Below are positions 36,413-46,205 of a DNA stretch of 64,000 bases, one piece after another. The stretch lies in assembly GCF_002217355.1 (NCBI RefSeq), contig NZ_MUHA01000007.1:493519-557518 (forward strand), in the 5' to 3' direction. This DNA is from Flavobacterium oncorhynchi. Lineage in GTDB: Bacteria > Bacteroidota > Bacteroidia > Flavobacteriales > Flavobacteriaceae. The position numbers and the translations under genes were made by a program. Within the stretch, counting starts at the first letter, position 1. Each line of letters starts with the position of its first letter. A model generated the notes under the pieces. That model saw only the letters and a list, made by a program, of their open reading frames with translations. It was not told the origin of the DNA and did not search any database.

Positions 36413-39024
36413 TTTCGATGCTGATTGAAAACCAAAAATAAGCCAATTACAATCAAAAAGCTAATCACATAATAGATATAATTTCCTGATTTTTCTTCTC
36501 CCGAAATAGAACCGTAATATACAAAAGAACTCCAATAATAAGGCGATTTCTTTGCATTAGGGATCGATTTATCATTTAAATATTCCCGTTTTGCATTTGT
36601 ATTGGCTTCGAAATACGAAACATTATTTTTGACGTTTTTATAAAAGTCAGTCATAAAAACTGAAGTTGTAAAATCATTCACCTTCCATAAAGAAAACATC
36701 AAATTTTGTGCACCGGCAAACTGAAAACCTCTTGCAACGCTCATGGCACCTTCGGCTTTATACAACTTTCCAATTCCAGTTTCGCACGCACTCAAAACCA
36801 CTAAATCAGGATTAATATACAGATTATACAATTCTGAATATAAAATTTCCTGATCGTAAAATTTGATGCTTGCCGGAGTTTCAATATCACCCGAAGAAGC
36901 GTGTGTGCTCAAATGTAAAATAGAATAATTTGAAGCATTATTTTTGAAATTGTTAAATGTAGCATCGGCGTTTTCTAAATATTTTCCCTTAAAATTATTT
37001 CGAATCGATTCCATTTCTTTCTTGGAATAACGCAATTCAAAAGCTGATTTTTCGAAAACCGGAAAAACACCCAAAACCGTTTTATCTGATTTTAAAACCG
37101 TTTTTGAATTCAGATAAATATTAGCCGATGCGTTATAAGCAATCTTAAAATCATTGAGTAAATAATGCATTTTGGCAAAATTTGTTGTTTTTGATTCCTG
37201 TGTAATTAAAGCTTCGAACGGCAGAAAATTTAAAATGCCGTCAGGAACTATTATCAAGTTTTTATTGATAGAATTATTTGGCAGTTTTAAAATATCGAAT
37301 ACCTGTTTACCACATTTGTTATAGCCGGAAATGTCATTTGTAATAGCATTTGCATCATTAAAATAATCTACAAATTGTACAATTTTAGGAATCGATATGT
37401 GTGAAGTGTTAAGACGATTTAAGCTAATGGTGTTGTTCTGTAAAGTAAAGAAATATTGATTTTCAAATCCCATGAAATAATAAACCATTACGGCTTTATC
37501 TTTTTCTAATTTTGAAAACAATCCTTTTAAATCAAATTTTTCAGAAACATAATCAGCATTTTTAAGTTGTGCTTTTTTCAACAAAATCATGAATTCGTTT
37601 TGCTTTCTTATAAAACTATTTATTCTTGAAATATTGGCCGAATTTCCTTTTTGCTGTTCTTTTAATATAGCATTATTGAGATTTTGAAGTTCCTGCAAAA
37701 GCTGTTTTTCTTCCGTTGAAGCATTTTTAAAATTCGAACGATAACGTTGCAAAATACCCGATTTTGTTCTTTCCGAAAGCTGAAAAGCTTCTTCTAGATA
37801 TTGCGTTTTACTTTCTTTTTTAAATAATTCAGCATAAATCGAAATGCATTTTTCGGTACGGTTTCGAGATCGCAGCTGCATTAGAATTTTTGAGTTTTCG
37901 TATACCAGACTATTCATCAATAAATCTTCGATGTAAAAAGAAAGTTCAAAAGCTTCCAGCGCTTTTTTAGGCTGTTTAAATTTCAATAATTCAGCCTGTA
38001 AATCTAACGCATCCGCCAAAACCGTTTCGGCATACAATTGATTTTGGTTAGGCAGTATGTTTTTTGAATTGTAATTAGGAATTAAAGTTTTAAAAATCCT
38101 TGTAATTTCGTTTGAGCTTTCGTCATATTTTCGTTCATCAAAAAACAATAAAGCCTTTTCATAATAGAGTTTCGCCAATTTTCTAGGCTGCTGATTTGGG
38201 GTTTCTAAAAACAGTTTTTCGGCCTTTTGCATATAAGAATCTGCAAGATTAAATCGCTGCCATTGTCTGTTCATCGAAGCTAGATTTCGATAAGAATTAG
38301 ATAAAGTTTCTGATTGACCTTTCTCCTTTTCGAGATATTTTATCGAAGCTTCAAAAGTTTTTTCAGCGTTTTTAAGAATTTCAGGGCGCATTAAATTCTC
38401 TGTAGAACTTAGTAAATAATTATTCCCAAGATTATTCCACAAAATTCCTTTTTGCAAATTAGATAAGTTCTCTGTTTTTAGAGTGTTTTCTAAAAGTTCA
38501 ATTGCCATAGAAATTTTGCCAGAACCTTGATACGCATTCGATAAATTTAAAATAGCTGCAAATTTTTGTTTTTGCGCGTCAGGATAAATTTTAGACGTAT
38601 TTGCAATAAAATAATACTGTTTTATAGTGTTCTCGGCACTATCATAATCGCCCAAAACAGTATATAAATTCCCCAAAGGTTTCAGGCAGAATTCAATTAT
38701 ATCATAATTGCTGAGTTTGTGTTTTTGAAAAACCTGCCATGCTTTTTCATAACTCGAAACCGCATTTTGCGTCAGTCCAAACAAATTTTCATAATATCCT
38801 TTATTGCAGTTTAAAACCACAATTGCCAGTAATTCTTCTTTAGTTTTTGGATTAGGATTTTTCCAGAAAGCAGCTTCAACATTAGATAAATCCTGAATCG
38901 CTTTTACAGAAGGATGAGCCGTAAAACTGTCAACTGCATTGTATATTTTATCTTCCTGATTCTGTCCAAAAACACTCAGATTTATAAAAAGAAAGATTAA
39001 ACCAAATAAGCGATATAAGTTCAT
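36364..39024 (-). CDS. Periplasmic TPR-CHAT (caspase-like) protease
   Basis: An 886-residue protein with a signal peptide (to FGQ, residue 21), about ten TPR-like helical repeats (roughly residues 60-430), a coiled segment, and a C-terminal CHAT peptidase domain of caspase type. The catalytic pair is visible: H708 in HLSTHAS and C747 in LSACETGIG, followed by the MSVARGFQFAGA block. A single membrane helix near residues 853-872 and a basic tail would anchor the protease domain on the periplasmic side of the inner membrane. Overlaps the retropepsin gene. Confidence 0.88.
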   Translation of the reverse strand: MNLYRLFGLIFLFINLSVFGQNQEDKIYNAVDSFTAHPSVKAIQDLSNVEAAFWKNPNPKTKEELLAIVVLNCNKGYYENLFGLTQNAVSSYEKAWQVFQKHKLSNYDIIEFCLKPLGNLYTVLGDYDSAENTIKQYYFIANTSKIYPDAQKQKFAAILNLSNAYQGSGKISMAIELLENTLKTENLSNLQKGILWNNLGNNYLLSSTENLMRPEILKNAEKTFEASIKYLEKEKGQSETLSNSYRNLASMNRQWQRFNLADSYMQKAEKLFLETPNQQPRKLAKLYYEKALLFFDERKYDESSNEITRIFKTLIPNYNSKNILPNQNQLYAETVLADALDLQAELLKFKQPKKALEAFELSFYIEDLLMNSLVYENSKILMQLRSRNRTEKCISIYAELFKKESKTQYLEEAFQLSERTKSGILQRYRSNFKNASTEEKQLLQELQNLNNAILKEQQKGNSANISRINSFIRKQNEFMILLKKAQLKNADYVSEKFDLKGLFSKLEKDKAVMVYYFMGFENQYFFTLQNNTISLNRLNTSHISIPKIVQFVDYFNDANAITNDISGYNKCGKQVFDILKLPNNSINKNLIIVPDGILNFLPFEALITQESKTTNFAKMHYLLNDFKIAYNASANIYLNSKTVLKSDKTVLGVFPVFEKSAFELRYSKKEMESIRNNFKGKYLENADATFNNFKNNASNYSILHLSTHASSGDIETPASIKFYDQEILYSELYNLYINPDLVVLSACETGIGKLYKAEGAMSVARGFQFAGAQNLMFSLWKVNDFTTSVFMTDFYKNVKNNVSYFEANTNAKREYLNDKSIPNAKKSPYYWSSFVYYGSISGEEKSGNYIYYVISFLIVIGLFLVFNQHRKWKIFTRFSKKRNTKK

Positions 39025-39049
39025 ATTATAAATTACGTTGATAAAGGTT

Positions 39050-39113
39050 TGTCTGTCTAAGCGAAATAGAAGACCTTTTAGTTGTAAAGCCTTCGACTTC
39101 GCTCAGGGTGACA
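39050..39113. repeat. Dispersed inverted repeat, TTCGACTTCGCTCAG family (copy 2)
   Basis: Intact arm CTTCGACTTCGCTCAGGGTG at 39091-39110 continuing ACA, with a decayed partner arm at 39050-39072 (TGTCTGTCTAAGCGAAATAG...). It lies between the CHAT gene and the upstream PKD gene. Confidence 0.75.
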
Positions 39114-39171
39114 TTTGTATTAATAAGACAATGTAGGTAGAACTTACATCACTTATATGGTGATAAAAAAA

Positions 39172-41124
39172 TTAAAACTTCCAAATTCCATAAACTTGAA
39201 AGTAATTAAAATTCTGTTCAAAATTAATTACATAACGTGCGCCTAAGCTTGGTCCAATTCTGGCAAAACCTGCCGTTAAATCAAACAAAAGCCCAGTATT
39301 AAAACCTGAAAAAGAGTTTTTAACCGTATTCGCTGTTGTTTTCGTATCTAATAAAATCAGTTCCTTTTCGCCTTCAAAAGTTTCTACTTTTATGTTTTGA
39401 TGTTGTTCTGATAAGACATTTATATTGGCCTGGATTCCTGCGCCAATACCTATATAATTATTAATGTTGTAGCGAATTAAAACTGGTACTTCCCAATTGA
39501 TATTTTTGTTTTCGGTTGTAGTAGTTGTGCGCTGCAATTGTCGTACTCCATTTGCATTGACACGAGTTTCATTTACAATATCGACTGCGCTGTTGTATTG
39601 GTTTAAAGCATTTACCCATTCAACCTGCCAGTAAAAGCGATACGATTTAAAAGGCGAAATTGTTGCGCCCACAAAATAACTCGTCGATTTATCTAAATCA
39701 GGATAAAAATTATAACCTGCTTTTGCACCAATCGAGATTCCCGGCAAGAATCGAGTAGTAGCATAGTTAGTTATAATAGGTTCGTTTTTGTCAAAAATGA
39801 TCGAAGTTCTGCTTTTGGTTTTTACTTTATGAAAATCTTCGCCAAATTTCATCGAGTATTTTACAAAACCTTTTGTACTGTCTTTTTCCTTTACATTTTT
39901 TTGTTCCGTTCCCGGCAGATAAATATTCTTAAACGTAAAAATAATTTGTTTCTGTTTAATAATTGTATCAAGGCAGCTTACCGTTGGTTCTTCGTCTTTT
40001 GGACAAATAGGACATTCTGGATACATACTTTCAATCTGAAATGTTTTCTTGTCGAACATATCAGGAATATCAGTTTCTAAACGAATTTTTCTTGCAGGAC
40101 CTTCGCCATTATTTTGAAAACGAGTTTTAAAATTAACCCTTTTAAAGCGCACCAATCTATAATTCATAAAACTCCCGTTAGATCCCATTTTATTAGGATC
40201 GTGAGAAGTTACAATTTCCATTTCAAGATTTTTAATCTTATGATTTTTATAACTTCGATTAGGAACAAAAATACCACGCATTGTTACCGTTGCGCTAGTA
40301 TCTTTTATCATTTCGGGAGTAGTTTTAAAAGTATAAAAGACATTTCGAGTTTCACCCGGATCAGCATTATCAAATTCTAAAACCGAAACATTATGATAGG
40401 TTTTATGTGCATCTAAAAGCGAAGCATCAAGATCTTCTTCCGTTGTAGTGTTTCGGTATTTTTTAAGATTGAAATTACTTTCGACAGCAGCCGTAAAATT
40501 ATTAGAATCATCAAGATCATCGACCGCAGCGACCAAGTTTTCTTTTATTTCGCGTTCGTCTGCATAAGTTCTAAAATCACTCAATTCAAAATTATTGTGC
40601 TTAAACTGTTTCTCATTATAAAAAAGATACAGTTTACCGCTTGAAACATAATTTTCTAGATTTTGGTAACTTACCACAACTACCATTTCCTGTTCTGGAA
40701 TTGGATCGCAGTTTTTTAAAATAGCAAAACCATTTTGATCAGCGATTGAAGCAATATCTTTGTAATTGTTATCCGTCACATCATTTACAGCCACTTTTTT
40801 CGGTCGTGTTGCGGGAGGTTTTCCGTTATCGTAATTATTCGTTACAGCAAGTCTTGTGGTATATGTTCCCTTCTTTTTATAAACATGTTTAGGCTCAGCT
40901 TCTTTGCTGTAATGACCATCGCCCAGTTCCCATAAATAAGAATAACTAGGTTTTGGCGCACCTGCAATAGGAATTAACGGCGGTGTTTCGGGCTTAAAAG
41001 TAACAGCATTTCCATTTTGGATAAAACCAATAGAAGCTCTTCGGGTTATGGTGTCTTTTACTTTGGTTTGTCCAATTGCGAAAACGGTAAATAAAATAAA
41101 GAAAACAGACGTTATTGGTTTCAT
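39172..41124 (-). CDS. PKD-domain outer-membrane beta-barrel protein
   Basis: A 650-residue exported protein: signal peptide (residues 1-19), a PKD domain (about 28-110, with WELGDG at 65-70 and KHVYKKKGTYTTRLAV), an Ig-like middle region (about 120-440) containing a CPICP motif, and a C-terminal barrel-like part (about 460-650) ending VYGIWKF. This looks like a surface or periplasmic sensor anchored by an outer-membrane barrel. It lies directly upstream of the CHAT protease in the same direction. Function is inferred only from context. Confidence 0.75.
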   Translation of the reverse strand: MKPITSVFFILFTVFAIGQTKVKDTITRRASIGFIQNGNAVTFKPETPPLIPIAGAPKPSYSYLWELGDGHYSKEAEPKHVYKKKGTYTTRLAVTNNYDNGKPPATRPKKVAVNDVTDNNYKDIASIADQNGFAILKNCDPIPEQEMVVVVSYQNLENYVSSGKLYLFYNEKQFKHNNFELSDFRTYADEREIKENLVAAVDDLDDSNNFTAAVESNFNLKKYRNTTTEEDLDASLLDAHKTYHNVSVLEFDNADPGETRNVFYTFKTTPEMIKDTSATVTMRGIFVPNRSYKNHKIKNLEMEIVTSHDPNKMGSNGSFMNYRLVRFKRVNFKTRFQNNGEGPARKIRLETDIPDMFDKKTFQIESMYPECPICPKDEEPTVSCLDTIIKQKQIIFTFKNIYLPGTEQKNVKEKDSTKGFVKYSMKFGEDFHKVKTKSRTSIIFDKNEPIITNYATTRFLPGISIGAKAGYNFYPDLDKSTSYFVGATISPFKSYRFYWQVEWVNALNQYNSAVDIVNETRVNANGVRQLQRTTTTTENKNINWEVPVLIRYNINNYIGIGAGIQANINVLSEQHQNIKVETFEGEKELILLDTKTTANTVKNSFSGFNTGLLFDLTAGFARIGPSLGARYVINFEQNFNYFQVYGIWKF

Positions 41125-41182
41125 AACTAGAGAGTTTTTAGTTTTAAAATCGTCAGGGTAAATTTTGAAACAAGATTAAATG

Positions 41183-41218
41183 TAAAAAAAAGTGATGAGC
41201 AAATCACCACTTTTTCTT
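41183..41218. terminator. Terminator after the lipoprotein gene or PKD promoter-side hairpin
   Basis: AAAAAGTG (41187-41194 region) pairs with CACTTTTT (41207-41214 region), with an alternative inner stem GTGAT/ATCAC, followed by TTCTTAAAAAAAG. It lies 20-50 bp after the stop of the lipoprotein gene on the minus strand, so it probably ends that transcript and gives PKD-CHAT their own unit. Confidence 0.55.
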
Positions 41219-41236
41219 AAAAAAAGTAATCGTAAG

Positions 41237-42223
41237 TTACTGGATTGCATTGATCGCCGCTACCAGCTGCGCCTCCGTGCCCACTGTTGTTTCGGCAAGA
41301 GTAAAAGTATAAACGTCGTTTGCAGCAACAGTTACGGCCTTAATCGCATAACGCCATTGGCCATTAGCTTCAGTTGCAAAAATCACGTGGCATTTTAAAC
41401 CAATTGGGATTTGACCATAATGCTCGCTGAATAATCCTGCAGAAGTATAGGTGTCTAATTTTGCAAGAGCATTTGTTCCTTCGCCATCATAAGATAAATA
41501 CACAGCACTATTTTCATTATTATAACCCTCAGGAGCTTTTACTAAAAGTGTTGTTTTAGGTCTTGGATCACTATAAAAACGGTCAACATTTGTCCATCCA
41601 AATTTTCCAAAAGTAACGTAATAATTCGCACCTTCGCCTTGCACGCCGCCTTTACCGCCAGTTCCATCAGCATTTGGTTTTGGTTGTTCCCAAGTCAGTT
41701 CTCCGCGCTCATCGATTACGCCGTTCCATAAAGTCATAGCATTATCCAAACCATTTGTTAAAGCCGTTGGAACAATTAAATTCATGTAACATGAAGTTTT
41801 TAATTCGACACCGCCTTGAGTAGCTTTAATAAAGAATTCTCCTCCCGAAATCAAAAGATTTTTCTTTCCGTCAGGCATAACTCCCATAGTTGGTTTGTTA
41901 GAAATCAGCATATTTCCTTTATCAAAAAGTTCGACGTATTCAATATCAACCTGTCCTGTTACAGGATTTCCGTTTTTAGTTAAACAATCTCCGTTTAAAG
42001 TTAATTTTACCCCTTTTGCAGATGTTAATGTTACCACCCCCGTTCCTGCAGTAATAGTAAAATTTTGCGTATTTTTTTTAAGACCTTTTTCGCTGATGCT
42101 TTTAAAAGCGGCAGCAGTTGGCGGCAAAATAATATTTTGATCTTCGCCATCGCTGGTGTCGCAGCTTACAAAAGAAATTAGTAAAAGGAATAAAAGTCCG
42201 ATTTTTTTAAAATTTGTGTTCAT
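41237..42223 (-). CDS. Putative lipoprotein of unknown function
   Basis: A 328-residue lipoprotein (signal ends SFVSC, lipidated C21), rich in Gly and Thr, with beta-strand character throughout. A region near 95-160 (NPVTGQVDIEYVELFDKG) is typical of Bacteroidota surface proteins with carboxypeptidase-regulatory-like beta sandwiches, but I do not recognise the family firmly. It belongs to the minus-strand row of envelope genes that faces the sigma-factor gene. Confidence 0.65.
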   Translation of the reverse strand: MNTNFKKIGLLFLLLISFVSCDTSDGEDQNIILPPTAAAFKSISEKGLKKNTQNFTITAGTGVVTLTSAKGVKLTLNGDCLTKNGNPVTGQVDIEYVELFDKGNMLISNKPTMGVMPDGKKNLLISGGEFFIKATQGGVELKTSCYMNLIVPTALTNGLDNAMTLWNGVIDERGELTWEQPKPNADGTGGKGGVQGEGANYYVTFGKFGWTNVDRFYSDPRPKTTLLVKAPEGYNNENSAVYLSYDGEGTNALAKLDTYTSAGLFSEHYGQIPIGLKCHVIFATEANGQWRYAIKAVTVAANDVYTFTLAETTVGTEAQLVAAINAIQ

Positions 42224-42308
42224 AATTTCTGGTTTTAATGATTATTATATTGATAGATGTTCGAGGTTAGAATTTTGTTACCCCTGATTTTGATTTTTTT
42301 TTTAAATT

Positions 42309-42608
42309 TTAGGCAGACAGGCATTTGTCTTCAAATAGATTTCCATCTTCATCAACCGCGACCAAAATGTTTTTCTTCTGCGAAAGCGTAATGATTAAAT
42401 AAATCCAGACAACAGACCAAAGCCCGAAAGTGAGACAGGTAAGGAATAAATGCAAAGTATGTTTGACCGCTTTTTTCTCTCTAGATAAAACTACATAAGG
42501 CAGTTTTTTGTTATGCTCTACAATCACAAAACCATTTCGGGTTTTAGCAGAAATCATTTCGTGAAATTGATTCAAAGTTTTTTCAGAAGTAAATTGATAC
42601 ATTTCCAT
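42309..42608 (-). CDS. Small membrane protein of unknown function
   Basis: A 99-residue protein with a soluble N-terminal half and one long hydrophobic stretch (LHLFLTCLTFGLWSVVWIYL) that could form one or two membrane helices. It is divergent from the ECF sigma gene, 118 bp away, and precedes the lipoprotein gene. Family not recognised. Confidence 0.6.
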   Translation of the reverse strand: MEMYQFTSEKTLNQFHEMISAKTRNGFVIVEHNKKLPYVVLSREKKAVKHTLHLFLTCLTFGLWSVVWIYLIITLSQKKNILVAVDEDGNLFEDKCLSA

Positions 42609-42726
42609 TTTTTCTTATTTTTTTATCCTTTAAAAAGATATTTGTTCTCTTATATCAACTACGCTAATCAATTGTTACCCTTTTATTTGAAATTCTTTTT
42701 TAACTTTATCTGATAAAAAGTTTTTT

Positions 42727-43311
42727 ATGGATAAAAGCAAAGTACATCTGGATCAAAAATATATTGAAGGACTTGCCTCAAACGATTCGGCAGTAATTCA
42801 GACCATCTACAAAAAGTTTGTTCCTAAAGTTGTTATGTTTATAATGAATAATTCTGGAGATAGAGATCAGGCTCAGGATGTGGTTCAGGACGTGTTGATT
42901 TTGCTTTTTAATCAAGCCAAAGCCAATGCGCTGCAGTTAACCTGTCCGTTTGATGCTTATTTCTTTTTATTGTGTAAAAGAAAATGGCTGAATGAGCTGA
43001 AAAAAACAGCCAATAAAGGGGTAACAATTAATGAAGATGCAGTATCTATAAATGAATCTGCTTTAGAATTAATTGGACAAACCGAGGATTTTGACGAGAA
43101 ACAACAGCTTTTTGATACCATGTTCCAGAAATTGGGAGATAAGTGTCAAGAATTGTTAAAGCTCAGTTTTACGATCAAATCAATGGAAGAAGTGGCCGAA
43201 AAACTAAACGTAACTTACGGATATGTTCGTAAAAAGAAATCGTTATGCGTAGGTCAGTTAACGCAATGGATTCAGGAAGCAAAAAACTTTAAATCTTTAA
43301 AAAATAAGTAG
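42727..43311 (+). CDS. ECF-type RNA polymerase sigma factor
   Basis: A 194-residue sigma-70 family protein of the extracytoplasmic-function group: region 2 (about 25-95: DRDQAQDVVQDVLILLFNQA, then DAYFFLLCKRKWLNEL) and region 4 (about 135-185: ELLKLSFTIKSMEEVAEKLN, then YVRKKKSLC). It is followed two bases later by a membrane protein of anti-sigma type. Divergent from the lipoprotein/PKD/CHAT genes, which are obvious candidates for its regulon. Confidence 0.92.
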   Translation: MDKSKVHLDQKYIEGLASNDSAVIQTIYKKFVPKVVMFIMNNSGDRDQAQDVVQDVLILLFNQAKANALQLTCPFDAYFFLLCKRKWLNELKKTANKGVTINEDAVSINESALELIGQTEDFDEKQQLFDTMFQKLGDKCQELLKLSFTIKSMEEVAEKLNVTYGYVRKKKSLCVGQLTQWIQEAKNFKSLKNK

Positions 43312-43313
43312 TC

Positions 43314-44036
43314 ATGAACGAAGAGCGTTATATATTATTTGATCAATATCTTCAAGGCGAATTAACGATTGAAGCTAAAAATGATTTTGAAAAACAACTA
43401 CTATCAGATCCAGAATTTGCATCAGAATTTGAGACTTTCAAAAACACACAGCTTCAACTGGCAAATAAGTTTGAATTTGAACAGGAGCGAGAAGCTTTTA
43501 AAGAAAATCTAACTAATATTTCAAACAAACACTTTAATAAGAAAACAAAAGTTATAGGCTTAAAACCGTGGTATTTTGCTGTTGCAGCTTCTATTGCTGT
43601 TCTATTTGGATTGTTCTTTTTTAATTACAGCCAAAATCCAACTTTTGCAGATTATAATAATCCTGAACAAGCTTTTTTTACGGAAAGAGGAACAGTTGAT
43701 GCAACTCTAAAAGAAGCTGAAATGGAGTATAATGCAAAAAGATACAACAAAGCAATTCCGCTTTTTGAAACCGTTCTTCAAAAACAAAAAACGGCCGAAA
43801 TACAATTTTTTTATGGCGTTTCGCTTTTAGAAGAAAGTCATTATATAAAAGCAGAAGCTGTTTTTGATGAACTAAAAGCAGGAACTTCAGTTTACAAAGA
43901 CAAAGCAGTTTGGTATTTGGCTTTATCCAAACTAAAACAAAAAGAGTATAAAGCCTGTAAAGAAATTCTTCAGACTATTTCGCAGGATTATGAAGATTAT
44001 GACGATGTTCAGGATTTATTAAACGACCTGGATTAG
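43314..44036 (+). CDS. Putative anti-sigma factor with periplasmic TPR domain
   Basis: A 240-residue protein with a cytoplasmic acidic helical N-terminus (LFDQYLQGELTIEAKNDFEK) typical of Bacteroidota anti-sigma factors, one membrane helix at residues 87-105, and a periplasmic C-terminal half with TPR-like repeats (EMEYNAKRYNKAIPLFETVL, YGVSLLEESHYIKAEAVFDE). It begins 2 bp after the sigma stop. It could hold the sigma factor at the membrane and sense a periplasmic partner through the TPRs (inference). Confidence 0.75.
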   Translation: MNEERYILFDQYLQGELTIEAKNDFEKQLLSDPEFASEFETFKNTQLQLANKFEFEQEREAFKENLTNISNKHFNKKTKVIGLKPWYFAVAASIAVLFGLFFFNYSQNPTFADYNNPEQAFFTERGTVDATLKEAEMEYNAKRYNKAIPLFETVLQKQKTAEIQFFYGVSLLEESHYIKAEAVFDELKAGTSVYKDKAVWYLALSKLKQKEYKACKEILQTISQDYEDYDDVQDLLNDLD

Positions 44037-44062
44037 GCTGTAAATGCATAAGAAGAAGAGAG

Positions 44063-44100
44063 AGATTCGCAAGGAAATAAATACTTTGCGAATCTTTTTT
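44063..44100 (+). terminator. Terminator after the sigma/anti-sigma pair
   Basis: Stem AGATTCGCAA (44063-44072) and TTGCGAATCT (44086-44095) followed by a T-run. Confidence 0.88.
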
Positions 44101-44280
44101 TTGTTTTATTTTCAGAGGTATTAGTGCTGTAAATGAGGTGATAAGAGGTGATAAATGAATTTATAATAGCAGTTTACGTAAAGACGTAATAAAATTTAGA
44201 AATTAAAATCTAATTTCGATTTTTAATTTTATGCTATTAACCAACCCCAAAACTATTATTAATTTAACCATTGCTACTGA

Positions 44281-45930
44281 ATGAAGAAAATTACTTTGTT
44301 TTTTCTTATTATTTTTTCACAAATCATTTTCAGTCAATCTAAAATTACAGAAACCGAAAAACTTGCGGCTGCTTGCAAAGTTTGGGGATTCTTAAAATAT
44401 TATCATCCAAAAGCTGCTGGTGGAGAATTAAATTGGGATAACCAGCTTCTTGAAACTTTACCAAAAATAGAAAAAGCTCAAACGAAAGAAGAGTTTTCGC
44501 TGGTGTTGGAAAATTGGATCGATAATCTTGGAGCAATAAAAGAGGTTAAGCCAATTGTTATACCAAAAGAGGTTGAGCTTTTTGATAAAAATTTCGATTT
44601 AAGCTGGTTTAATAATAAGTTGTTTTCTAAGAAACTTTCGAAAAAACTGAAATTTATTGAAGACAACAGATTTCAAGTTAATGAAGAGTTTGGGCCTGGC
44701 TTTGATGGGTTTAAAAACTTGAAAAACTACTTCAAATTAGATTACAATGATAAAAACGACAGGCTTTTAATGCTGTTTTCGTATTGGAATGTTGTCGAAT
44801 ATTATTTTCCGTATAAGTATCTGATGGATCAGAAATGGGATGCAACCTTAAACGAAGTATTACCTTTTGTTGTTCAGGCGAAAAATCCAGATGAGTTTTA
44901 TAAGGTATTACGAAAAGCGGCAGTTAATCTAGATGACAGCCATGTTGAATTTTTTATATATCCATCTTTAGCAACAGGAAAAAAAGCATCTTTTTATTTT
45001 CCGGCTGCAGGTAAAATTATCGATGAAAAATTAGTAATTACTGAGATTTTAGGAGACAGCCTCGCTGAAGCTGATAATATTAAAATAGGAACTGTAATTA
45101 CTAAAATAAACGATAAGAGCATCAAAGAACTTCTTGAGGAAAAAAGAGAGGTCAAATGTGCTTCAAACGAAATTTCTTATCGAAACAAAGTTGCTGGAGA
45201 AATTTTAAGAAGCGAATCTGAAAATGTGAAAGTAGAGTTTCTAAGAGATGGGAAATACGAAACAAAGTCAATGACATGGTTTAATTATCATGATTCACAT
45301 CGAAATGAGTTTAAAAAAGGAGCTCAGAAAAAGAAAGATAAGTTCAAACTTTTAGAGAATAATATTGGTTATGTAAACATGGGAGTTATAAAACCAATAC
45401 ATATTCCAGATATGATTAACGGTTTAAAAGATACAAAAGCTATCGTTTTTGATATGAGAAATTATCCAAAAGGAACTTTTGAAGAAATTGCTAAATTTTT
45501 GAATCCTCAGGAAAAGGTTTTTTGCGTTTACACGATGCCATATCTGAATTATCCAGGACGTTATGAATGGACAAAGGGAAGAAATTGCGGTTCTGAAAAT
45601 AAAGATAATTATAAAGGAAAAGTAATTGTACTGCTTAATGAAGATTCTATAAGTCAATCAGAATGGACAGCAATGTGTTTTCAAACGGCAGGAAATACAA
45701 CAATTATAGGAAGTCAGACAGCAGGAGCAGATGGAAATGTTTTTGAATTTGATTTTTCAGGGTTTCATACCAATTTTTCAGGAATTGGAGTTTATTATCC
45801 AGATCGCAGAGAAACTCAAAGAATAGGAATTATTCCAGATATCAAAATAGAGCCAACCATTAAAGGAATTCAAGAAGGAAAAGATGAGGTTCTTGATCGT
45901 GCTTTAGCTTTTATTGAAACGGGAATATAA
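44281..45930 (+). CDS. S41-family peptidase, secreted
   Basis: A 549-residue exported peptidase with a signal peptide (to FSQ, residue 19), an N-terminal helical domain, a PDZ-like domain (about 245-315: LAEADNIKIGTVITKINDKS) and the S41 core. The nucleophile is probably S458 in SISQSE; the lysine expected in the GxxTxGK motif of C-terminal processing proteases is replaced (GSQTAGADG), so this resembles tricorn-type members. It lies downstream of the anti-sigma gene behind a terminator, so it has its own transcript. Confidence 0.82.
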   Translation: MKKITLFFLIIFSQIIFSQSKITETEKLAAACKVWGFLKYYHPKAAGGELNWDNQLLETLPKIEKAQTKEEFSLVLENWIDNLGAIKEVKPIVIPKEVELFDKNFDLSWFNNKLFSKKLSKKLKFIEDNRFQVNEEFGPGFDGFKNLKNYFKLDYNDKNDRLLMLFSYWNVVEYYFPYKYLMDQKWDATLNEVLPFVVQAKNPDEFYKVLRKAAVNLDDSHVEFFIYPSLATGKKASFYFPAAGKIIDEKLVITEILGDSLAEADNIKIGTVITKINDKSIKELLEEKREVKCASNEISYRNKVAGEILRSESENVKVEFLRDGKYETKSMTWFNYHDSHRNEFKKGAQKKKDKFKLLENNIGYVNMGVIKPIHIPDMINGLKDTKAIVFDMRNYPKGTFEEIAKFLNPQEKVFCVYTMPYLNYPGRYEWTKGRNCGSENKDNYKGKVIVLLNEDSISQSEWTAMCFQTAGNTTIIGSQTAGADGNVFEFDFSGFHTNFSGIGVYYPDRRETQRIGIIPDIKIEPTIKGIQEGKDEVLDRALAFIETGI

Positions 45931-45943
45931 ATAAAGTATGCCT

Positions 45944-46027
45944 TCCTGAGCGAAGTCGAAGACCACATAAGCAATTAGAAAAGAATTGGGGGTCTATTTT
46001 TTTTGCTGGACTTCGACTTCGCTCAGG
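45944..46027. repeat. Dispersed inverted repeat, TTCGACTTCGCTCAG family (copy 3)
   Basis: Perfect 17-base arms CCTGAGCGAAGTCGAAG (45945-45961) and CTTCGACTTCGCTCAGG (46011-46027) around a 49-base loop. The arms are in the opposite order to copy 1 at 27434. The remainder of 45931-46205 shows no gene. Confidence 0.85.
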
Positions 46028-46205
46028 GCGACAAGCTTTAATAACTTATTTGTAAACCTTTGTAAAAGTTTAAAACTTTCGCAAAGGTTTTTTTAAGTTA
46101 ATCTGTTTTTTCAAGAAAGTTAATCTGCCAAATCTTTATGCTGATTTTACACAATTGCTATTCTTTTAATATTGTCGTAATTTTGACAACTTTAAAAATA
46201 TACAA

